Translations under genes and position numbers: made by a program | Notes under the pieces: generated by a model | The model's database searches: none | What the model saw: the letters and a program-made list of their open reading frames with translations, nothing else | Told to the model about the DNA's origin: nothing | NCBI RefSeq assembly: GCF_014489515.1 | Contig: NZ_CP060782.1 | Location: forward strand, 1,488,001 to 1,552,000 | Length of the DNA: 64,000 nucleotides | Direction of reading: 5' to 3' | Origin: Sphingomonas sediminicola | Lineage (GTDB): Bacteria; Pseudomonadota; Alphaproteobacteria; Sphingomonadales; Sphingomonadaceae | Shown here: one piece after another, positions 58,013-64,000 of the stretch | How the letters are laid out: the number at the start of each line of letters is the position of its first letter | How positions within the stretch are numbered: the stretch's first letter is position 1

Positions 58013-59283
58013 ATGAGCAACGGCGAAGCTTCAGCCAAGCCGAAGTTCAAGGTATCGCGCCGCTCGCTCCTACAGGGGGCGGGCGGCGCTGCCGTTTTGG
58101 CGGCTGGGAGTTCGGCGATGGCACAAGGGAAGAAGGGTGAGCATGTCGCCATTGTAGGGGCTGGCGTGTTCGGTTCCTGGACCGCTCATCACCTCCAGAA
58201 TGCCGGGCACCGAGTTACCCTGATCGACGCTTGGGGCGCATCGCACAGCCGGGCTTCGTCCGGAGGCGAATCCCGCCTGACCCGCGCCGCGTACGGCAAG
58301 GACGCGATCTACACGCGGTTCGCGTCCGAGAGCCTCCCGCAATGGCAGGCGCTGAGCGCAGTCTCGGGACTGCCAATCCTCATCCCGTGCGGAGTTTTGT
58401 TCTTCAGCGCTGTGGAAGACGATTATTTCCGCGGCAGCATGGAAGTGCACAAGCAGCTCAGCCTGCCGATCGAGCAGATGGACCGTGCGACGATGCAGCG
58501 CCGCTTCCCGATGATCGACTTCACCGGGATCGAGTTCGGTCTGTTCGAGGCGAAGTTCGGTGCACTGATGGCGCGGCGTTCGGTGCAAACGCTCGTCGAC
58601 CGCTTCGTCCGGGCCGGCGGCGAATGTCGGCTGGGGTCTGCACTACCTATTCACGCGGGCGGCTCGAGGCTCAATGGCGTTAAGCTCCAGTCGGGCGAGA
58701 CCCTGATGGCGGACCGTTATGTCTTCGCGCTCGGTCCGTGGCTGCCGAAAATCTTCCCAGATGTGCTCGGCAAGAAGATTTTCGCCACCCGTCAGGAAGT
58801 CTTTTATTTCGCAAAGCCGGCCGGCGACAAAAGCTATTCTCCCGAAGCGATGCCCGGATGGGCGGACTTCAACGACGGGGACATCTTCTACGGGTTCCCA
58901 GACCTCGAGAACCGCGGGCGAAGTTCGCCCATGACAAGCATGGCGTCCTAGTCGATCCGGATACGCATGATCGCCGCCCTACGCAGGCGGCTCTCGACGA
59001 GATCATCGCCTTCCGCGACCGCCGCTTCCCGGGATTGCGCAATGCTCCGCTCATCGGAGCGGAAGTCTGTCAGTACGAGAACAGCTCGAACGGCGATTTC
59101 CTGATCGACACGCACCCAAGCCTGTCGAACGTGCTGCTCGTCGGCGGCGGGTCAGGACACGGCTTCAAGCACGGCCCGGAGGTCGGACGCTATGCCGCTT
59201 CGCGCCTCTTCGGAGCGTTGAAGGAAGAACCGCGCTTCAGCCTCTCCACCAAGGGCGAGACCCAGCACCGCGAGGTCCATTAG
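58013..59283 (+). CDS. Tat-exported FAD-dependent oxidoreductase (DAO/sarcosine-oxidase-like), one frameshift
   Basis: Flavoprotein of about 423 residues of the DAO superfamily. Tat signal SRRSLLQGAGGAAVLAAG; dinucleotide-binding motif VAIVGAGVFGSWTAHHLQNA; SHSRASSGGESRLTRAAYG; FALGPWLPKIF. Near 58920 the frame breaks after LENRG and resumes KFAHDKHGVLVDPD, ending LVGGGSGHGFKHGPEVGRYA. One extra base in GGG joins them. It lies 10 bases after the TonB receptor gene, suggesting the receptor imports the amine or related compound this enzyme oxidises (inference). Confidence 0.85.
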
Positions 59284-59834
59284 TCGGGCTTGCGAGCCAC
59301 CCCGACGAGCGCGGGCCGCAGCAGGCGATCCTTGAGCATGTAGCCGGGCTGCATTTCCTGGACGATCGTGCCCGGTTCGGCGTCCCCGTCCGGGATCTCC
59401 ATCATCGCCTGGTGCCTGTGCGGGTCCAGCTGCTCGCCGAGGGCGGCGATGCGGGTGATGCCGTGACGGGTGAAGACCGCCTCCAGCTCGCGCGCAGTCG
59501 ATTCCATCCCCGCGAGGAAGCTGCTTGCCACCTTGTCGTCCCGAAGCTCTTTAGACACCGCGTCGAGAGCCCGTTCGAGGTGATCCTTGATGGCGAGCAT
59601 GTCGCGAGCGAACTGCGTGGTCGCATAGTTCGCAGCCTGCTGCTTTTCCGTTTCCAGCCGGCGGCGCACGTTCTGGATTTCCGCGGCAGCGTAAAGCGCC
59701 TTGCTGTTCGCTTCCTCCAGGGCAGCTTCGAGCTCCGCAACGCGGTCGTGCTCGGCGACCTCGGGCGCGCCTTCAGCGGTTTCGCGGCGGATTTCCTCCG
59801 CTTCTTCTCCAAGTTTGTCGTCGTTCTCGTTCAT
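59280..59834 (-). CDS. grpE: Nucleotide exchange factor GrpE
   Basis: DnaK co-chaperone, 184 residues. Long N-terminal coiled coil (VAELEAALEEANSKALYAAA, EIQNVRRRLETEKQQAANYA) and C-terminal beta domain (HQAMMEIPDGDAEPGTIVQE, GYMLKDRLLRPALVGVARKP). The ATG overlaps the hrcA stop (ATGA), and the 3' end overlaps the convergent oxidoreductase by 4 bases. Confidence 0.97.
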   Translation of the reverse strand: MNENDDKLGEEAEEIRRETAEGAPEVAEHDRVAELEAALEEANSKALYAAAEIQNVRRRLETEKQQAANYATTQFARDMLAIKDHLERALDAVSKELRDDKVASSFLAGMESTARELEAVFTRHGITRIAALGEQLDPHRHQAMMEIPDGDAEPGTIVQEMQPGYMLKDRLLRPALVGVARKPD

Positions 59835-60865
59835 GCCATCAGTCTCGTAAGGGCCTTCGCCGTGAAGTCTACCATTGGGATGACGCGCGCGTAGTTCAAG
59901 CGCGTGGGGCCGATGACGCCGACAACGCCGACAACGTCGCCCTGGCTCCCGCGATAAGGCGCGGCGATCACCGACGAGCCCGAAAGGGCGAACATCCGGT
60001 TCTCGCTGCCGATGAAGATACGGCAGCCCGGAGCATCGCGTGCGCCTTCGAGCAGGCGGGCGATTTCCTGCCTGTTCTCAAGCTCTTCAAGCAGGCTTCG
60101 AACGCGTTCGAGGTCGGCCGCGGCATTGTCGTCGATCAGGTTCGCCTGCCCGCGGACGATCAACACTGGGCGCCGCGCGTGATCTTCGCTCCAGGCGGCG
60201 AGGCCCGATGCGATCAACTCGGCGGCGGCGCGATCCAGCGCTTCGCGGCGGTCGCGAATTTCCGCCAGGAGCCGCGCCTGCGCCTCCTGAAGCGTCAGCC
60301 CGGACAGGCGCGCATTGATGAAGTTGGTGACCTCGTTCAGCGCTTCCGAACTCGTCACGCCGTCGAGATTGACGATCCGATTCTCGATATTCCCGTCGGC
60401 GCCGACGAGTACGGCCAGCGCGCGATCCGGCCCGAGCGGCACCAGTCCAAGCTGCTTCAGCCGCATCTCGCTTTTCGGAGCCAGGACCACGCCCGCCGCC
60501 TGCGACAGTCCTGAGAGTGCCGCAGAGGCGGCTGCAAGCGCATCCTCGACCGGTTGGTCGCGGGCGATCTGCCGCTCGATCTCGCGCCGCTCGCGCGGAT
60601 CGGGTGCAGCGACCTGCATGATGCCGTCGACGAACAGCCTCAGCCCCGTCTCGGTCGGAATCCGTCCGGCGGACGTGTGCGGATGGGTGAGCAGGCCCCG
60701 CTCCTCCAGATCCTGCATCACGCCCCGGATCGAAGCCGGCGACAAGTTCACGGTCCCGGTGAGCGTCTTTGACCCAACCGGAATCCCGCGCTCGAGATAG
60801 GCTTCGACCACACGGCCGAAGATCTCGCGCATCCGATCGCTAAGCTCGCCGATATGCTGGGCCAT
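59831..60865 (-). CDS. hrcA: Heat-inducible transcription repressor HrcA
   Basis: Repressor of groESL/grpE-type genes through CIRCE. The 344-residue product has the winged-helix N-terminus (FGRVVEAYLERGIPVGSKTL, SPASIRGVMQDLEERGLL) and the C-terminal GSENRMFALSGSSVIAAPYR, VIGPTRLNYARVIPMVDF. I looked for CIRCE (TTAGCACTC-N9-GAGTGCTAA) in the 73 bases upstream and did not see it. Divergent from rph. Confidence 0.97.
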   Translation of the reverse strand: MAQHIGELSDRMREIFGRVVEAYLERGIPVGSKTLTGTVNLSPASIRGVMQDLEERGLLTHPHTSAGRIPTETGLRLFVDGIMQVAAPDPRERREIERQIARDQPVEDALAAASAALSGLSQAAGVVLAPKSEMRLKQLGLVPLGPDRALAVLVGADGNIENRIVNLDGVTSSEALNEVTNFINARLSGLTLQEAQARLLAEIRDRREALDRAAAELIASGLAAWSEDHARRPVLIVRGQANLIDDNAAADLERVRSLLEELENRQEIARLLEGARDAPGCRIFIGSENRMFALSGSSVIAAPYRGSQGDVVGVVGVIGPTRLNYARVIPMVDFTAKALTRLMA

Positions 60866-60938
60866 TCCAGTCCCGCATCTAGGATTGGCGTGCCGCCCGG
60901 TCTAGGGGAGCCCACGAATCCACCATCAGGAGCACCCA

Positions 60939-61655
60939 ATGCGCCCGAGCGGCCGCGCCCCCGACCAAATGCGAACTCTGACCTTCGAGCCCGGCTTCAC
61001 CCGCCACGCGGAAGGCTCATGCCTCGTCTCATTCGGCGATACGCGCGTGCTCGTAACTGCGTCGATCGACGACAAGGTCCCGCCCTTTCTCCGCGGTAAA
61101 GGACAGGGTTGGGTCACCGCCGAATACGGCATGCTTCCTCGCGCCACCCACACGCGCGGCAATCGTGAAGCGGCCAAGGGCAAGCAGTCGGGCCGGACCC
61201 AGGAAATCCAGCGACTGATCGGTCGCAGCCTTCGCGCCGTGGTCGACCTTCCGAAACTCGGCGAGCGGCAGATAATCGTCGATTGCGACGTGATCCAGGC
61301 CGACGGTGGAACCCGCACCGCATCGATCTCGGGCGCATGGGTCGCGCTTCGAATCGCGGTGGACAAGCTGATTGCGTCTAAGTCCGTCGCCGAAGATCCC
61401 ATCCGGACGCAGGTCGCGGCGGTCAGTTGCGGTATCCATCAGGGAACCGCAGTGCTCGATCTCGATTACGACGAGGACAGCACGGCGGGGTCGGACGGCA
61501 ACTTCGTCCTGACCGCCGACGGCGCGATCGTGGAGGCGCAGTTGACGGCTGAAGGCGAAACCTTCGACGAAGAGGGCCTGTTGAGACTGCTTCGCCTCGC
61601 GCGCATCGGCTGCACCGAAATCTTCGCCGCACAGCTCAAGGCCGCCGGCCGGTGA
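60939..61655 (+). CDS. rph: Ribonuclease PH
   Basis: Phosphorolytic 3'-5' exoribonuclease that trims tRNA 3' ends. The 238-residue product begins [20 protein letters not shown] and includes [38 protein letters not shown] and [20 protein letters not shown]. Full length and unbroken. First gene of rph-rdgB-hemW, each overlapping the next by 4 bases. Confidence 0.97.
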   Translation: MRPSGRAPDQMRTLTFEPGFTRHAEGSCLVSFGDTRVLVTASIDDKVPPFLRGKGQGWVTAEYGMLPRATHTRGNREAAKGKQSGRTQEIQRLIGRSLRAVVDLPKLGERQIIVDCDVIQADGGTRTASISGAWVALRIAVDKLIASKSVAEDPIRTQVAAVSCGIHQGTAVLDLDYDEDSTAGSDGNFVLTADGAIVEAQLTAEGETFDEEGLLRLLRLARIGCTEIFAAQLKAAGR

Positions 61656-62260
61656 GGCCGATCGGCGACAAGCTTGTCATTGCGACGCACAATCCGGGCA
61701 AGCTTCGAGAGATCGCGGATCTCGTCGAACCGCTCGGTATAACCTGCGTAAGCGCGAAGGATTTGGATCTTCCGGAGCCCGAGGAGATCGGGAACACGTT
61801 CGTCGACAATGCCGATTTGAAGGCCCGCGAGGCGGCCGACCTCTCGGGCCTTCCCGCCCTCGCCGATGACAGCGGACTTTGCGTCGATGCTCTCCAGGGC
61901 TCGCCGGGCATCTTCTCCGCGCGCTGGGCGGAAGACGAGCAGGGCAATCGCGACTGGATGCGCGCAATGGAGCGCGTCTGGCGCGAGGTCGAGGCAGCCG
62001 GCCCTGACGCCGGCCACGACGCCCACTTCGCCTGTGCGCTGGCGATCGCATGGCCGAACGACGGTCAGGTCGAGAATTTCGAAGGACGCGTCGATGGCAC
62101 TTTGACCTGGCCGCCGCGCGGCGCCAACGGATTCGGATACGACCCGATTTTCGTCGCGAATGGTCGCGAGGTGACGTTCGGCGAGATGGATCCGGCTGAA
62201 AAGCACGGCATCAGCCACCGCGCCGACGCCTTCCGGAAGCTGGTGAAAGCGCTGAAGTGA
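61652..62260 (+). CDS. rdgB: dITP/XTP pyrophosphatase (RdgB/HAM1)
   Basis: Removes non-canonical purine nucleotides (dITP, XTP). The 202-residue product shows [46 protein letters not shown] and [36 protein letters not shown]. The GTG start at 61652 overlaps the rph stop (GTGA). Confidence 0.97.
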   Translation: MRPIGDKLVIATHNPGKLREIADLVEPLGITCVSAKDLDLPEPEEIGNTFVDNADLKAREAADLSGLPALADDSGLCVDALQGSPGIFSARWAEDEQGNRDWMRAMERVWREVEAAGPDAGHDAHFACALAIAWPNDGQVENFEGRVDGTLTWPPRGANGFGYDPIFVANGREVTFGEMDPAEKHGISHRADAFRKLVKALK

Positions 62261-63393
62261 CCGTCGAGCCTCTGGCGCTTTACGTCCACTGGCCGTTCTG
62301 TGTCAGTAAATGCCCCTATTGCGACTTCAACAGCCACGTCCGGTCGACCATCGACCAGAATGAATGGCGCGACGCGCTGCTCGCCGACCTCGCCTACGAA
62401 GCGAGCTTGCTCCCCTACCGGCGCCTGACCTCGATCTTCTTCGGCGGTGGCACACCATCTCTGATGGACCCAGCAACCGTATCCGCCATCATCGGCCGTG
62501 CGCGCGAGCACTGGCAGGCCTCGGAAGACATCGAGATCACGCTCGAGGCGAATCCGAACTCAGTGGAAGCTGATCGCTTTGCGGACCTTGCTGCAGCAGG
62601 CGTCAATCGCCTGTCACTTGGGCTCCAGAGCTTTGACGACACCGCCCTCGCGTTCCTCGGACGAGCTCACTCAGCCGACGAAGGACATCGCGCTCTCGAT
62701 ATCGCCCAGAAGCACTTCCCGCGCGTCAGCTTCGATCTGATTTATGCCTTGCCGGGGGACACGGAGACGAGTTGGGCCAAGACGCTCGACTGCGCGCTCG
62801 AAAAGGGCACGTCGCATCTGTCGCTCTACCAACTGACCATCGAGCCGGGGACGCGATTTGCTTCGATGGTCGCAAAGCACGAGTTTGAACCGCTCGACTG
62901 CGACGAAGCGGCTGGCCTGTACGAAGTGACCTGGGAGCGTACGTCCGCCGCCGGCATCCCGGCATACGAAGTCAGCAACCACGCGCGTGCCGGCCAGGAG
63001 AGCCGCCACAACCTCACCTACTGGCGCTACGGCGATTATGCCGGCGTGGGACCCGGAGCGCACGGACGGAGGCTCGGCAAGCGCACGGTTCGGCATCGCA
63101 AACCCGAGAACTTCCTGTCCGGGATGAAGCGGAACGGTCACGGCATGGTCGAGGAAGAAATGCTCGATCCGCGTGAGGCAGCCGACGAAGCCTTGGTCAT
63201 GGGCTTGAGACTGTCGGAAGGCATCGATCCCGCAGCATTGTCCGATCGGTTCGGGAGGCCGGTCGTCGATGACCCCGCCGTGGAGCGCCTCTTCGCTTCG
63301 GGCCATCTGGAGCGCGAAGGCGGTCGTCTTCGCGCAACGGCGTCGGGCCGTCTGCTGCTCGACCGCGTGCTTGCGGAGATTGCCGCGGACTAG
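62257..63393 (+). CDS. hemW: Haem chaperone HemW (radical-SAM, formerly HemN-like)
   Basis: HemW family radical-SAM protein with a role in haem delivery to respiratory enzymes. [20 protein letters not shown] has the CxxxCxxC cluster; [23 protein letters not shown] and SLGLQSFDD follow; CVSKCPYC is HemW-type and the N-terminal extra Cys of true HemN is missing. 378 residues; GTG 62257 overlaps the rdgB stop. It fits beside a bc1 complex that needs haem. Confidence 0.95.
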   Translation: MTVEPLALYVHWPFCVSKCPYCDFNSHVRSTIDQNEWRDALLADLAYEASLLPYRRLTSIFFGGGTPSLMDPATVSAIIGRAREHWQASEDIEITLEANPNSVEADRFADLAAAGVNRLSLGLQSFDDTALAFLGRAHSADEGHRALDIAQKHFPRVSFDLIYALPGDTETSWAKTLDCALEKGTSHLSLYQLTIEPGTRFASMVAKHEFEPLDCDEAAGLYEVTWERTSAAGIPAYEVSNHARAGQESRHNLTYWRYGDYAGVGPGAHGRRLGKRTVRHRKPENFLSGMKRNGHGMVEEEMLDPREAADEALVMGLRLSEGIDPAALSDRFGRPVVDDPAVERLFASGHLEREGGRLRATASGRLLLDRVLAEIAAD

Positions 63394-63396
63394 ACC

Positions 63397-63714
63397 TTAC
63401 TGCGGATCGTTCGCGTAGTGATCAGCTGCCATCGACAGGAAATCCTCGATTTGGAATTCCGCGTCGGATTCCGACTGCTTCTTTGACACCTTGTTCTTGG
63501 AATCGAACGCCCAGACCGCTGACTTGAAGCTCGTCTCCTGCGCCGAGCATTTCTGCCGAACGAAGGCGGTGAAGCCGTCGTTCGTCACCTTCGCGCTTTT
63601 TGCTTCGACGGTGGCTTGCTTGATGCAGGTCCTGAGCGCGGTTCGGGCGCCATCCGCGGCCGCCGTCTGAAACGCCGCCGCAAAAATTGCCGATGCGATC
63701 GCCAACTCGAACAT
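63397..63714 (-). CDS. Small exported protein of unknown function
   Basis: A 105-residue protein with a short N-terminal signal (MFELAIASAIFAAAFQTAAA) and a mature part with two Cys (RTCIKQATVEAKSAKV, VRQKCSAQETSFKSAVWAFD) that may form a disulfide. It sits on the minus strand within the rph-rdgB-hemW-rsmI run; its stop is 3 bases after the hemW stop. GGAG lies upstream of ATG 63714. I recognise no family. Confidence 0.65.
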   Translation of the reverse strand: MFELAIASAIFAAAFQTAAADGARTALRTCIKQATVEAKSAKVTNDGFTAFVRQKCSAQETSFKSAVWAFDSKNKVSKKQSESDAEFQIEDFLSMAADHYANDPQ

Positions 63715-63839
63715 GACCCTCTCCCCAAGGCCTTAGGTACTGAAGATGAACCTATTCTCTCTGGTTTAAAAGAGCCTAGCGATACGGGGTTAAACGTAGC
63801 TTGCATGGGCGCCACCGCGGGTGCGATGCACGGTCGGGA

Positions 63840-64000
63840 ATGGACGAAGATCGGCTACCGCCCGGGCTCTACATCGTTGCGACGCCGATCGGGAACCTCG
63901 GCGATCTGACGCCGCGCGCGGCAGACGTGCTCCGGCGCGCGGATCTCGTGCTGGCGGAAGACAAAAGAGTGACTGCCAAGCTGCTGGCCCATTCGGGCGC
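63840..64000 (+). CDS. rsmI: 16S rRNA 2'-O-ribose methyltransferase RsmI, cut by window edge
   Basis: N-terminal 53 residues of the RsmI family, which methylates C1402 of 16S rRNA. ATG 63840 gives [20 protein letters not shown] and [15 protein letters not shown], matching the conserved ATPIGNLGD and AEDxR segments (AEDKR here). The rest lies beyond position 64000. Confidence 0.93.
   Translation, partial: MDEDRLPPGLYIVATPIGNLGDLTPRAADVLRRADLVLAEDKRVTAKLLAHSG

Noticed and set aside
60866-60938. CIRCE element upstream of hrcA
   Set aside because: No TTAGCACTC/GAGTGCTAA dyad is visible in the gap; any CIRCE is probably at groESL elsewhere.
1-64000. tRNA, rRNA, insertion sequences, integrases, phage genes
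   Set aside because: Looked for in all intergenic gaps and among the proteins; none seen. Gaps longer than 150 bases (e.g. 3879-4120, 8509-8663, 19076-19250, 27723-27914, 32723-32908) show only leader or promoter-type sequence.

Overview
The window looks like a chromosomal segment of a GC-rich alphaproteobacterium of the order Sphingomonadales (Sphingomonas or Sphingomicrobium type; inference from gene content, no database search was possible). Pointers are the cell-cycle regulator GcrA, a compact petA-petB-petC cytochrome bc1 operon, two large TonB-dependent receptors with sphingomonad-style plugs, small Ala/Asn-rich lipoproteins, a bacterial alternative oxidase, and paired TPR-sulfotransferase/TonB-receptor genes. 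Gene density is high. I see no rRNA, tRNA, CRISPR array, insertion sequence, integrase or prophage.

Layout. 1-2.9 kb: glycyl-tRNA synthetase (glyS cut by the left edge, glyQ). 2.9-7 kb: two tandem TraB/GumN-like exported proteins, rplY, pth, a putative 2OG-Fe(II) oxygenase. 7-10.6 kb: alternative oxidase, glutathione transferase, ychF, a small membrane protein and a PAP2 phosphatase. 10.6-16 kb: TonB receptor, TPR-sulfotransferase, MaoC dehydratase, Gly/Tyr-rich lipoprotein. 16.2-19.1 kb: bc1 complex. 19.2-27.7 kb: hemF, GNAT, membrane protein, lipB, two small lipoproteins, queE-queC, DUF3617-like protein, hslO, argD, secreted coiled-coil protein. 27.9-30 kb: carbohydrate-binding-like protein, ABC-2 permease, gcrA. 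30-36 kb: a fused AraC/cupin/double alpha-beta-hydrolase regulator facing a small-peptide, AurF-like di-iron oxygenase, OsmC, methyltransferase cluster that ends in a strong terminator. 36-43.5 kb: Hsp20, parE, DUF4142 lipoprotein, TIR-TM-FlgO-TPR protein, PAS-GGDEF-EAL-PilZ enzyme. 43.5-55.3 kb: MFS transporter, HAD phosphatase, ugd, isochorismatase-like hydrolase, cupin, rimO, PilZ protein, M17 aminopeptidase, MarR-like protein, SH3-like fragment, mltG-fabF-acpP, HExxH protein. 55.4-64 kb: second TonB receptor with a Tat-exported FAD oxidoreductase, grpE-hrcA, rph-rdgB-hemW, a small secreted protein and the start of rsmI.

Two points govern how to read this annotation. First, about 20 reading frames, including parE, queC, rimO, petC and hslO, are broken by what looks like one missing base, usually in a short G or C run. 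Adding one base restores each family sequence, so I annotate these as single genes with a probable sequencing or assembly deletion and not as true pseudogenes. Second, the least ordinary locus is 30.0-35.9 kb. A DNA-binding regulator carrying its own pair of apparently catalytic hydrolase domains is divergent from a putative di-iron oxygenase operon, and two palindromes lie between them.
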